Assembly: GCA_001297265.1 (NCBI GenBank)
Contig: LIHB01000030.1
Coordinates: 124,001-188,000 of the forward strand
Length of the DNA: 64,000 bases
Direction: 5' to 3'
DNA from: Mycosphaerella arachidis
Taxonomy: Eukaryota > Ascomycota > Dothideomycetes > Mycosphaerellales > Mycosphaerellaceae
Under the pieces are notes generated by a model that saw nothing but the letters and a program-made list of their open reading frames with translations, was not told where the DNA came from and did no database searches. Both the position numbers and the translations under genes were made by a program. This document shows positions 31,124-40,895 of this stretch, piece after piece (positions within the stretch are counted from its first letter, which is position 1; every line of letters begins with the position of its first letter).

Positions 31124-34100
31124 ATGCCGCTCCAGCTCCTCGAGACCATGGACGACCGACATGAGGTCTTTCAGAAGCTGAAGCCGCCCTGTGTGGCGCT
31201 CAGCCAGGCAGCACTTTCTCTGAACGCGTCAAACCCAAACATCCAACTTCTCACAGATCGACTTGAGGATGTTCATAAAGTACTGGTCCGCATCACGAGC
31301 AGCCATCCTTTAGATGCGAAGCTCGCCGACTATGTCTTCTTTCCGCTCTCTCAAGTGCTCAAGGCGAGCCAGAAGGTTTCAATCAGATGCCTCGAGCTCA
31401 CTTTCCAGAGTCTGGCCATTTTGATCCGTCAAGGATGGCGGTTCAGTGTTCAGCCGCAGCTGGCCGCACAGATCGTCATACTGTGTACGATGATGGCTGA
31501 AAGGGAACCAAAGGGTCTTACTTTCACAGGATCGACGGATGACTTGCAGACAAGCGCTCTTGAATGTTTACATCGCCTCTTCGAAGCACTCAGTACGCCT
31601 GGAGAAGCGATAACGACCTTGACATCCGAGGCCAGCTTCCCGCAGCTTGCTCAGACGATCAGCACCATCTTGGATGCTGTTACGGAGGGCAGAGTCGCTA
31701 ATGTGCAGATTGCCGCAATGCATGCTCTGAAAGCTCTCGTGGAAAATGTGGCTGATCAAGACATCAAAGCTGCTTTCCTACCCGGCATTGTCTCGAAGCT
31801 CACCAAAGTCCTCAGCCCATCTACGAAGCAGAGGCGGCCGCCTACTGTGTTAACGGATGCACTTTACGTGTTACAATCACTCTTCAGCGGCACTTTGAGC
31901 GATTCAATAGCTGATGCTATCGGCAATGACCCTGGGAGACCAAGATCAAAAATCATCGATGAGAAGTGGCTAGAATCAGCTGCAACCCAGCTGACACCTG
32001 TTGTTGCCACTCTTGTCCGCCTGAGAGATCACAGCAGACTGGACGTGAGGGATACTCTGTCCAAGTTTTGCTTCAACATCATCAAACACTGCAGGAAAAC
32101 ACTGAAAAACAACGTAAGTCTAGTTCTCGAGACTGTTCTTCTTCTCGCAAGTGACGACCAGGGCGACTCGATCAAGTTCAGTCTTGAGTCCCTTGCTACA
32201 ACAGATGCAGAGGTCTTGGAGCTCTTACAAGTCACACTTCACGACTGGTTAAGGTCGCTGGCAACAAAGATGCAATCAGCGAATGAGCAAGCGAAAGTGC
32301 AGAGAATGCAGCAGATCAGCACAGCGTACAGTATTATTGTCAATACTGGCGCAGACACCACCACCATTGACAGGATACTAGCTCAGGGCCTTCGAGATTG
32401 CGTTGTGACCACGCTGCAGCTGCCCGGCCCGAAGTTGCAACAGGTCGCCATGTCACCAGTACAGTCACTCGATTTGACGTTCCTTGGCAGTCAGCGCAAC
32501 GGCACGCATTTCACCTCACCTCTTGTGCAATACAAGGGTCAAGAAGCTGTGTTACAGCAGGCTGAGCACCTCGTCAAGATGCTTAGCATCTCATCGACTT
32601 CAGCTATCACCGCCAAAGACCTTTCAAGGATGCTACACCAATCCAGTGGGGAGACACGATTGGCGACATTTTGGATGCTGCTCGAATCTACGAAGGCCTC
32701 TGCTAAGCTTGGCCATGATTTCACTACTGCTTTTCTCGATTTTGACGAAGGTACTACCACGAATTCATCCAGAAAAATGGAGGAGCTTTACTCCTTTGCT
32801 CTGACGGTACTGACAGCCCCTGTTGGAGACGGCCCGGATCGGCGATTGCAAGCTCTTTCCATTCAGGCACTTGCGCTCAGAGCTCGCACAGCAGGCGAAG
32901 ATTTCCGCCATGAACTCATCGATACCCTCTACCCTGTTTTACATACGCTCGCTACGCCAGATGAACTTCTTCAACAGCACGGCGTTACTGCACTCAACAT
33001 CTTTGCGGATGCTTGCGGGTACAACTCCGTGCGAGAGCTGATTGTCGATAATGTAGATTATCTCACCAATGCTGTGGCACTGAAGCTCAACTCATTCGAT
33101 GTCAGCACACAAGCGCCGCAAGTCCTGCTAATGATGGTGAGGCTAGCTGGTCCAAGCTTGCTACCCTATCTGGAAGACACAATTGACAGTATCTTCGCCG
33201 CGCTGGAGGACTACCATGGCTATCCACTACTTGTGGAATTCCTGTTCAAAGTCTTGAGCGTTGTGGCCGAGGAAGGCGCAAAGGCACCCCAGCTCGCGAT
33301 CGAAGATGGTTCCAGGAAGGACATCTCTAGTATTCGTCAAGAGCGATGGCAATCGACTAAGGTTTCAGATCTTGTCGATCTGTTACGAGAGAGTGCATCT
33401 GAGGAGATACTCACGTCCCCAAAGCCTTCAGTCAACCGCGAGCCTCATCCGCAACAGCCGTGGAAGACTGTTGAGGATGCAGAGGATGATGACGATGAAA
33501 TTGAACCAGACAACAACGTTCAGCCAGTAAATGAAGTCGATGTGCTTCCGCCTGCACCGAAGACCTTCGCTCTGCTGCTCAAGATCTCAGAACTTACACA
33601 GCATTTCCTGCCATCCGCTTCTGCTTCGCTTCGAACCTCGCTACTTGGGCTGATCAAGACTACCACACCGGCTATCGCTCGACATGAGAACTCCTTCCTG
33701 CCGCTGATCAACACACTTTGGCCCGAGATCGTGTCGAGGTTAGACGATACAGAGCCTCAGGTGGTCGCAGCAGCACTGAACATCATCGCCTTGATGTGCG
33801 AGCACGCCGGAGACTTCATGAGAAGCAGGATTGCGCAGTTGTGGCCCGGCATCGTTGAACAGTATCATCAAGCCGCAAAAGGTATCATTCAGGTGGGATC
33901 ACCTCCACGATCGACGACCATAGATCACCAATTGATTACATCGACGACTGTCGCATCACGCGATGTCCGTTTCAAGCTTGCTATTGCGCGCCTGAATTCA
34001 AGTCAAGGCAACTATATCGATACTCGCGTCCGCACCGTGTGGGCAGCTCTGATAGACTGCATCACAGCGATCGTCCAGTACGTGCCGATTCCACCCGAAT

Positions 34101-34285
34101 CAGTCGACGAAGCACTGGGAATGTTGGCTCCCGTGCTGGAAACAGATAGCGTCAAGAACGCGCTGGCGGCAGAGAATGCAGACGCAGTCTGGCTCGTTTG
34201 CTTGCGAGCTGGTCTCGAAAAGGCACCAGTAATGCCGAGATCTATCCAAGATATGAAGTGGACCTCCCTCGATCGCGCAGGTTGA
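31124..34285 (+). CDS. TTI1: TEL2-interacting protein 1 (TTI1), TTT complex subunit
   Basis: With Tel2 and Tti2, TTI1 helps PIKK kinases (TOR, ATM/ATR-type, Tra1) to fold; it is also reported in the ASTRA complex. Single exon, 1053 residues from the first ATG. An ATG 24 nt further in (MDDRHEVFQKLKPPCVALSQ) fits the usual N-terminus better and may be the true start. The whole protein is HEAT-repeat-like helix pairs, for example LADYVFFPLSQVLKASQKVS early and FLPLINTLWPEIVSRLDDTE late (about residue 860). An acidic, disordered loop (EDAEDDDDEIEPDN) lies near 785. Length matches the fungal family. Confidence 0.87.
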   Translation: MPLQLLETMDDRHEVFQKLKPPCVALSQAALSLNASNPNIQLLTDRLEDVHKVLVRITSSHPLDAKLADYVFFPLSQVLKASQKVSIRCLELTFQSLAILIRQGWRFSVQPQLAAQIVILCTMMAEREPKGLTFTGSTDDLQTSALECLHRLFEALSTPGEAITTLTSEASFPQLAQTISTILDAVTEGRVANVQIAAMHALKALVENVADQDIKAAFLPGIVSKLTKVLSPSTKQRRPPTVLTDALYVLQSLFSGTLSDSIADAIGNDPGRPRSKIIDEKWLESAATQLTPVVATLVRLRDHSRLDVRDTLSKFCFNIIKHCRKTLKNNVSLVLETVLLLASDDQGDSIKFSLESLATTDAEVLELLQVTLHDWLRSLATKMQSANEQAKVQRMQQISTAYSIIVNTGADTTTIDRILAQGLRDCVVTTLQLPGPKLQQVAMSPVQSLDLTFLGSQRNGTHFTSPLVQYKGQEAVLQQAEHLVKMLSISSTSAITAKDLSRMLHQSSGETRLATFWMLLESTKASAKLGHDFTTAFLDFDEGTTTNSSRKMEELYSFALTVLTAPVGDGPDRRLQALSIQALALRARTAGEDFRHELIDTLYPVLHTLATPDELLQQHGVTALNIFADACGYNSVRELIVDNVDYLTNAVALKLNSFDVSTQAPQVLLMMVRLAGPSLLPYLEDTIDSIFAALEDYHGYPLLVEFLFKVLSVVAEEGAKAPQLAIEDGSRKDISSIRQERWQSTKVSDLVDLLRESASEEILTSPKPSVNREPHPQQPWKTVEDAEDDDDEIEPDNNVQPVNEVDVLPPAPKTFALLLKISELTQHFLPSASASLRTSLLGLIKTTTPAIARHENSFLPLINTLWPEIVSRLDDTEPQVVAAALNIIALMCEHAGDFMRSRIAQLWPGIVEQYHQAAKGIIQVGSPPRSTTIDHQLITSTTVASRDVRFKLAIARLNSSQGNYIDTRVRTVWAALIDCITAIVQYVPIPPESVDEALGMLAPVLETDSVKNALAAENADAVWLVCLRAGLEKAPVMPRSIQDMKWTSLDRAG

Positions 34286-34815
34286 GGCCGATATATCACT
34301 TTTCACCAAAATGACGTCCAACACAGAAAGCGGCAAACTCCCAGCCCGGTGCAGTGGGCAGGATCGCATTGCTGCAGCATGCACCATGCTTGATGCACGC
34401 ACCTTCCGGGCTACATGTCGATGCCGACAAGGCAAGATGATGGTGTTTGCATGGGGCGTTGTTTGAACAATCACTTCGTGTTTGTCGCACACAGACCAAC
34501 AGTTCGCGTGGCAAACAGCGCTGCATTTGAACATTGACCATCAAACATTACAGTGGCACATCATGATAAAGGAGTCTTGTCGCAATTGACAAGCACAGTG
34601 ATCTTCGAAGTCCTCGACTGAACGAAACGACAGCTCCGTCTCATGCTTTCATCACTTTGTCTCAAGATACAACACAACCTAGGCGGCTTTCTTCTTTCGC
34701 ATCCGATCGACCCATCGCACTGGGGCCGGAATCACCACGAACTGCTGCAAACTGCTGCACGATACCATCGCCCAGTCATCGTCCACGACCTCTCGCACAC
34801 ACCCAAGCTCCAACA
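34286..34815. other. Intergenic, no gene recognised
   Basis: 3' flank of TTI1 and upstream flank of the next small ORF. Confidence 0.4.
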
Positions 34816-35358
34816 ATGTGCTACCACAAATACACTCACTACACTTCCTGCGTCGAGCACGTGCCAATGCACACACATATGTGCCCCAAGAACCTCAATG
34901 AAGATGCCACACGAGTCATATTCTGCGAAGACTACCAAGCAGTACGATCAAGCACCACATCGCCATGTCCCTACTGCCTACCAAGATCGACAGTCACAAC
35001 TCCAACACCATCGTCTGGTCGATATGCCTACCCAACACCGCCAAAGACTGCAACACCTGGGTCTACGAGATGACTTCCGGGCCGCTGGCTGCATCGAGGC
35101 AGGAAGAAGGAGTTGCAGCCAGCGGAAAGATTGCATCTGCGGCTGAAGAGAAAGTTGAGGGAACAGCTGTGTGTTGCGAGGAGGAAATTAGGGCATCGGA
35201 CGAGCGAGCCGACTTTTGTAAGGTGCTATCGGCAGCCTGCTCAGCAACATCAACTACATTACCACAGCGCGGAAAATGGTATCGCTTACTACCACGATGT
35301 CGGCGTCCACGGCAACGAGAGAGGCTGGAGCGTGTATCAAACAGCATCGCCATTTTGA
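34816..35358 (+). CDS. Small Cys/His-rich hypothetical ORF interrupted by TGA
   Basis: From ATG 34816 the frame reads MCYHKYTHYTSCVEHVPMH and MCPKNLNE, with a CPYC pair near residue 55. Small fungal proteins often begin with this Cys/His-spaced pattern. It meets TGA at 35071-35073 after 85 codons. The same frame then stays open for 95 more codons (RGRKKELQPAERLHLRLKRK, then HYHSAENGIAYYHDVGVHGN). An overlapping frame over the second half (EEKVEGTAVCCEEEIRASDE) is also open. It could be an intact 85-residue protein, a broken longer one, or one with a missed intron. Function unknown. Confidence 0.42.
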
Positions 35359-35541
35359 GGATGAGCGATATGAGCGAGCGACATCAGGTGTCACATGGAT
35401 GAGTAGTGAGAAGCAAAAAGAGAGATGTACAGATCTGCAATTCGATGGTTTTATTTGCCGTGCCTTATGCAATGCCTACGTCTTTGTCCTTCTAATCGGC
35501 ATCCATCCATTACCTCGTCTTAGAGAAAGGGTCAGATGCTG

Positions 35542-35860
35542 CTACAAGTTGTCCCAAACCTTCTTAGCCTCTTCAACGCCATCCATGCCCGGTGAACCTG
35601 TTAGTCGACGAAGTCCGAGTACTACTTGTTATTGAGCGAAACCGCGCCCTTGGTCTGCCCTGTCGCTTCCATGTCCGCTTCGATCGTGTTATCGAAGTCG
35701 AACAATTCCTTCAGAATCGCAGCTTCGGCAGTGCTGCGAGGTAAGAGTTAGTATTAGCAGATCTTATTATGTACCCATAGGACGTACCTTTCTTCAGAGC
35801 GTTGCAGCTTCACTCCACGAAATGACGGAAGTCCGATGCGCCTTTCCGAGTAAGTGCGCT
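35542..35860 (-). pseudogene. 3'-terminal gene fragment next to the AT-rich relic
   Basis: The minus strand reads RIGLPSFRGVKLQRSEE, then an intron (35734-35787, GTACGT...CAG), then TAEAAILKELFDFDNTIEAD. It continues MEATGQTKGAVSLNNK up to TAG (35622-35624). Just beyond that stop the same strand gives GMDGVEEAKKVWDNL followed by TAG at 35542, possibly a further exon. This looks like the C-terminus of a real gene. Its 5' part should lie in the AT-rich block that starts near 35860, where no coding sequence survives. Family not recognised. Confidence 0.45.
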
Positions 35861-36415
35861 AGCCTTGTAGTATGCATAAAGACCGCGTAAGCTAGAGCGC
35901 CTAACGAGCATCTTATAGCGCAGCTAACCATTTCTAACGAAGGTGTAGTCGTACTAGGAGGAATTAATAGTCTCGCGAGTATACTTCTTAGCTAGTAAAA
36001 TACTCCTACTCTACATTTGTATTAGAAAATACTCCTACGTCTATATTTGTTAGAATGTAACTACTATATTCTTTTTCTATTACTAGAATATACTCCTATG
36101 TCTAAAAGGTATATAAGGTTATTATATTAAGCTAGTATATTAAGCTTAGAGTAATTCTATAGTAGAGTAATTCTATACAATAGAATGGTTATTCTACTAG
36201 GTAAAACGGAAAAAGTATAAAGTATATAATAATATACTATAAGCCTTATATTAACTTTCTAGAATCTTAAATCCTAGGTATTTACCTATTAGTAAATACC
36301 AGATTTTCAATTATTTTACTATCTATACTTTTAAGGCTATAAGCTTTAGATTTACTATACTGCAAAATCTTTAACTAGCTCTAGGCCTTTAGATATATAA
36401 AGAGTATAGAAACGC
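35860..36415. repeat. AT-rich, CpG-poor block (probable RIP-mutated repeat relic)
   Basis: About 555 bp are dominated by TA, TAT and ATA steps with very few CG dinucleotides, in sharp contrast with the GC-rich flanks. There are no ORFs on either strand. Imperfect direct repeats are visible: three copies of a unit like AATACTCCTACGTCTATATT near 35997, 36026 and 36084, and AGAGTAATTCTATA twice near 36150-36180. In Pezizomycotina such islands normally arise when repeat-induced point mutation turns C to T in transposon copies. The original element is not recognisable. Confidence 0.6.
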
Positions 36416-37033
36416 ACACTCCGCCATGTACCGCCTAACAACTCTCCTGCTCTCCCTCTTCCCCATCAAGTTAGAAACCTAGCTATCCGGCGGATTCTTT
36501 AGCGATTGTAGCACGCACAGAATGGAATGTGCGAATCGCAGCCAGGCGATCTGTACACATCCTGCGTAGGGTCATGGCCAGAGCTAGAAATTGAAGAGCG
36601 TGTCTTGCCGATAGTGTCTACATTCTTAGTGCGATGTAGTGGAGCAAGGACCTTGCAAGTGGGAGAAGATGGCGGAGGATGCGGACACGAATCCCTTACG
36701 TTCTCAGCGCTGTGGTCCGGCGGACGTGCAAGGACACGTAGTATGCGAGGCGTAGTGGAGTTTTGAAAGTCAGCGGTGATGATGCTGAGAGGGCGAAGTG
36801 GACTCGCTGGGGTGGCTGAGAGAGTTCAGAATTTGTTGTGACATGCTGAGGAGGTGTGATGGATCTAGCACCGTGGCAGTCGGGTTCTTGCTTGGGTTTG
36901 TAGATTTGGTTGAATTGCCAGTCTTCATGTCTAGATCGTAGATGCTCTGTTGTAAGTCGTCGTGCTTGACCATCTATCTCTATAACACACAGCCAGGATA
37001 ATGCATCTACGCTCGACCGCCATTCTGCGGAAA
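36416..37033. other. Flank with a possible broken secreted-protein ORF
   Basis: At 36425 an ATG starts MYRLTTLLLSLFPIKLET, a signal-peptide-like run that meets TAG at once. The same frame then gives DCSTHRMECANRSQAIC. A second frame (36527-36766, 79 codons) is open beside it. A decayed small Cys-containing secreted protein is possible, but the evidence is thin. Confidence 0.25.
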
Positions 37034-38731
37034 TCAGACGTTACCCCTCAACTCCTCCTGGGTGGTGCGCTCAACATGCTTTGCAGAGTCGGCATCGAAA
37101 TCTTTCACACCACCCTCCTTAGCATCACCATGCCTGCTGTTTTGGAGCAACCTTGCGCGGCTAAATCGTGGAATGGTGTCCTTGGTCGCGCCCTTGATGA
37201 TGTTGCCTTCGAAGAGGAGATAGACGCTTTCAAGCGGAACGCCTTTGGTTTCCGGCACGAAGAACACCGTGTACACAACCATGACAAGGCAGCAGGAACC
37301 GAAGAGGAGATAGGTACCGAATGTGATATGTGCCAGCATGATTGGTGTCAGCTTCGCGATGGCAAAGTTCATCAACCACTGAGTCATGAGCGCTGCTGCC
37401 ATGACGAGTGAGCGAATATGGTTTGGCGAACACTCAGCTGAGAGCACGTATGGAATCGGACCCCAGCCGAAGGAGTAGAAGACCGCGAAAAGATAGATGC
37501 AGATAATGGCGAAAGTGCTATGGCCGTTGAGGGAGGCGCCCGAGACGACCGGGTTAACTGCCTGGTTGATTCCGATATAGAACATGGCGAATGCTTGGCC
37601 GCAGCCGCCGATGATCAGAGACCACTTTCGACCGATTTGTTCAGTGGCTAACATGAGCGCAAGGGAAGTGGTAGCGACTTTGACAACGCCGTAGATCCCA
37701 GTTGCGAAGAGTCCAGAGCTCGTACCGTTAAGCCCAACAGATTTAAAGATTTGTGGAGAGTAGTAGTTGAGCGAATTTGTGCCAGTCCTTTAAAATTATG
37801 TTAGCTATGTCTCGTTCCATACCATATACCATATGAAAACGTACCATTGCTGCCAGAACATCAGAGTTACGGCCATGCAAAACTTGTAAAGGGTCTTCGA
37901 GTTATTGAAAGTGAGCTTGAGCTGAGCCGCAAGAGGCAGCTTCTCTTGGCCATTGAAGTCATCAACAATCTCCTCTAGCTCACGGCTTACGGCCGGATCG
38001 TTGACGTCCTTTGCGCGCACCTGCGCAAGCGCTCGACGAGCAGCCTCAATCTTGTTCTTCTCGACGAGCCATCTCGGGCTTTCGTTTTGGAAGAAGATAC
38101 CAGCCAGCAGAAGTGCTCCAGGCAACATCTGCAACGCAAACGGCACTCTCCACTGTGTCGAAGATGTCGGCGAAATCGACTTATTAACGCCATAGTTTAC
38201 GAAGAAACTCAGCATGATTCCAGTCACGTTGAAAAGTTGCATCGTTCCAATACATCTTCCCCGAATCTCCTTATTCGCATTTTCTCCAATATAAGTCGGC
38301 ACCACCGCACTGATCAAACCAACACCAAAGCCTCCAATAACCCTTCCGACGTACAGCTCCGCGAGGCTCGTGGTATTGATGGCCGAGCACGTCTGGACGA
38401 TACTGCCTACGATGAAGATTACATCCGCAATGATCAGTGCGGTCTTCCGGCCAAACTTGTCCGAGACGTAGAACGATGACAGTGCGCCGAAAAAGCAGCC
38501 TGCTTGGAGGACTGAGACGATGTTTCCAGTAAGATCGGAATAGGCTGGGTCATCTTCAGACAGGCCGAAGGAATTTTGGAAAGATGGCAGGGTAAGAATC
38601 CCGCCAATCATCCCCGTGTCCCACCCGAACAGCATGCCACCAAAGGCTGCGACTGCGGTGAGGAAGTAGGTGCGGCGGTACTGGACAAGGTCCTGCCATA
38701 TCGTCGTGGCTTTGGATGTTGTAGGCTCCAT
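37034..38731 (-). CDS. MFS sugar/quinate-type importer
   Basis: A 12-TM proton symporter of the fungal sugar transporter family, plasma membrane. Two exons, intron 37788-37844, 546 residues from the ATG at 38731; an upstream in-frame ATG at 38881 would add 50 basic residues. Signatures: AAFGGMLFGWDTGMIGGIL in TM1, DKFGRKTAL after TM2, YVGRVIGGFGVGLISAVVP, NESPRWLVEK, GTNSLNYYSPQIFKSVG and PETKGVPLESV at the end of TM12. The TM1 sequence and the G-V-N/N-Y-Y region are closest to the quinate/hydroxy-acid and hexose-type branch. It is the first gene of a transporter, dehydrogenase, regulator, reductase neighbourhood. Substrate cannot be read from sequence alone. Confidence 0.88.
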
Positions 38732-39402
38732 AACGGCGTCTGGCCCGGAGTGCTGGGGAAGATTTTGATAATCTCCACGATCTCGGTCCTCCTGTGGGTA
38801 TATGAGACTCCAGATGCTCGAGAGACTGCTATCGTGTCGTCGTCCCTTTCCCTTGGAAAAGCGCAAGAGAACGGACAACATGGGAGGCAGCCACAGGTCA
38901 TATATGCTTCTGCATCACGTCCTGGCAGCACGCCGTCACGATACTGCACCGAGCCACAAGCCGACCTACAAGATATGCACCTCATCACGCCGTCTCGTGC
39001 AGGAGCTCGCCTGAGGTGGGAGCGAAGCGCGACGAAGCATTTTCCCCCGCATGGCTTTATTGCTTGTGGAGCCGGTGGTGGAGTCTTTCTTCCGCGGGAT
39101 TGACGAGTCGGCAACGGAAGCCGGCAACAGGTGGGTGACAGTTCCGTGTGGGCGTCGGCATTTGAAGTTGATGAAATGGTATGGCCCGGAGGACGAGTTG
39201 GTAGGAAGTGTCGTTGATGTCGGTGAGCAGTCCAGTCTTGAAAGTGGTCTTGCAGAAGACGATATGTGGTCATGATCGTAATAAGCCCAATGGCCGAAAT
39301 CTAAAACATATCACCAATCTATAGTAGTGCTGAGACCTTGCGTGCTGTCGCTGCACAAGGGATCACAGCCTACATCTTCCATCCGCTTACCAAGAGCATG
39401 AC
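38732..39402. other. Intergenic between transporter and dehydrogenase
   Basis: 5' flank of the transporter and 3' flank of the dehydrogenase. A 221-codon minus-strand frame (38608-39273) overlaps the transporter's first exon. It is Cys/Arg/Pro-rich without a family and is treated as chance. Confidence 0.4.
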
Positions 39403-40511
39403 TTACTTCTTCTTCCTCTGCTCCGGAATCTGCGTCAACAACCCCTTGCCCTCAATCGCTGACTTGAGGTTGTCCAGCACAAGCACCTCCATCTCTTTCT
39501 GTGTCTCCCACGTAGCAGTTCCCACATGCGGCAGCAGGACCGCATTCTCATTCTTCAGCAATCCAGGATGTACTTTCGGCTCCTCTTCAAACACATCTAA
39601 ACCCGCCGAGAAGACTTTGCCAGACTCTAGCGCTTCCACAAGCGCGGCCTCGTCAATGATGGGCCCTCGTGCTGTATTCACCACCACAACCCCATCCTTC
39701 ATCTTCTCAAACTCCTTTTGGCCAATGATGTGCCTTGTACTTGGATTAAGCGCCAAGTTCAGACTGAGCACATCCGACGTCGCAAGCAATTCGTCGAACG
39801 AGACGTACTTCGCGCCCTGCTCTTTCTCCTCTGGGAGACGGGAACGATTGTGGTACTGAATTTTCATGCCAAAGGCGCGGGCGCGGTGGGCGACTGCTTG
39901 GCCTATTCCTCCCATGCCGAGGATTCCAAGCGTCTTGTTCTTAGGATCGTGGCCGAGGCCAAATGATTTGCCGCGCCATTCGGATTTACGGACGGCGGTG
40001 AAGGGGATGGTTATGCGGCGGAGGGCACCGAGGATGAGGAAGAGGGCGACTTGGGGAGTGTTAGTGAGCTCTATTGATTGATCTGTTCAAGGATCGACCA
40101 ACCATCTGCAGTCGCATCGTCCACAGCAATGGGTGTGCTGCTGACCTGGATCTCGCGTTTTGTGATGGCGGGAACATCAATATTATCGTAGCCAGCTCCG
40201 TTGTGCGTGACATACTTCAAGCTCTTAGGCAGATGGCTGATGAGCTCTTCGTCGAAAGGTCCAGTGACCACAGTCGAGTCGTTCGATCGGTAAATGCCAA
40301 CGACGTCATCGTATTCTCCAGCATCGAGTTTCTTGATAAAATCTTCCCTCGAGCCATCACCGTATTCCTAGAGGCTAGAGTCAGCCTCAGTCCATGTCTC
40401 GGCGGAGTCTGTTTTATAAACCTTCAGTGTGAGAAGTGATCCTAATGCTTCCCATTCTTTGCGAGCATGTGTAATCTTGCCAATAAGCAATGCAGATCCT
40501 GGAGCAGTCAT
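39403..40511 (-). CDS. D-isomer-specific 2-hydroxyacid dehydrogenase (Gor1-like glyoxylate/2-keto acid reductase)
   Basis: Reduces 2-keto acids to D-2-hydroxyacids with NAD(P)H. Three exons, introns 40050-40102 and 40368-40421, 333 residues. Substrate-domain motif YVTHNGAGYDNIDV lies near residue 85 and the Rossmann loop GILGMGGIGQAVAHRA near 158. The catalytic triad regions are visible: VVVNTARGPI (Arg), GLDVFEEEP (Glu) and LLPHVGTAT (His). The length and the N-terminus resemble yeast Gor1 and related fungal reductases, which take glyoxylate, hydroxypyruvate or 2-keto-gulonate-type substrates. It ends in a basic QRKKK tail, with no PTS1 or mitochondrial signal. It sits between the sugar-type importer and a Zn2Cys6 regulator. 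Confidence 0.92.
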
Positions 40512-40895
40512 GTGGACAGTGATCGAATGTTGGTCCTAAGTGAGTGTAACGACGGGACGAGGAAAGTCGACTGACCAGAAAAGGTAGCTCAAACCTCTGT
40601 GCTGCTCACTTGGAAATTGTAGCTATCGGCAATAGCAGAGCTGTGAGCTCGGCAATCGGTTCAGTAATTACACCGAGAGCTTTCAAACGCCAAATCCCGT
40701 CTCATGTGATGCTGTTTCTACAGGGAACATTGTCGGGCCAGAACCTTTTTCCTGAGATGACCCGCGCAGTCGGTATGGACCATCAAGGTCACAAGGAACT
40801 CGCAAAAATATCTCTCCTGGCCCAGGCTAGCTGCCAGACCGCCAAAACGTCTCCAACATTACATCCCGCCCCGACTCTCTGCTTCAATGCAGCAG
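40512..40895. other. Intergenic, promoter side of the dehydrogenase
   Basis: No coding sequence supported; 5' flank of the dehydrogenase and 3' flank of the regulator gene. Confidence 0.4.

Noticed and set aside
38608..39273. 221-codon minus-strand frame overlapping the MFS importer's first exon
   Set aside because: Cys/Arg/Pro-rich with no domain; the frame with transporter motifs is the real one.
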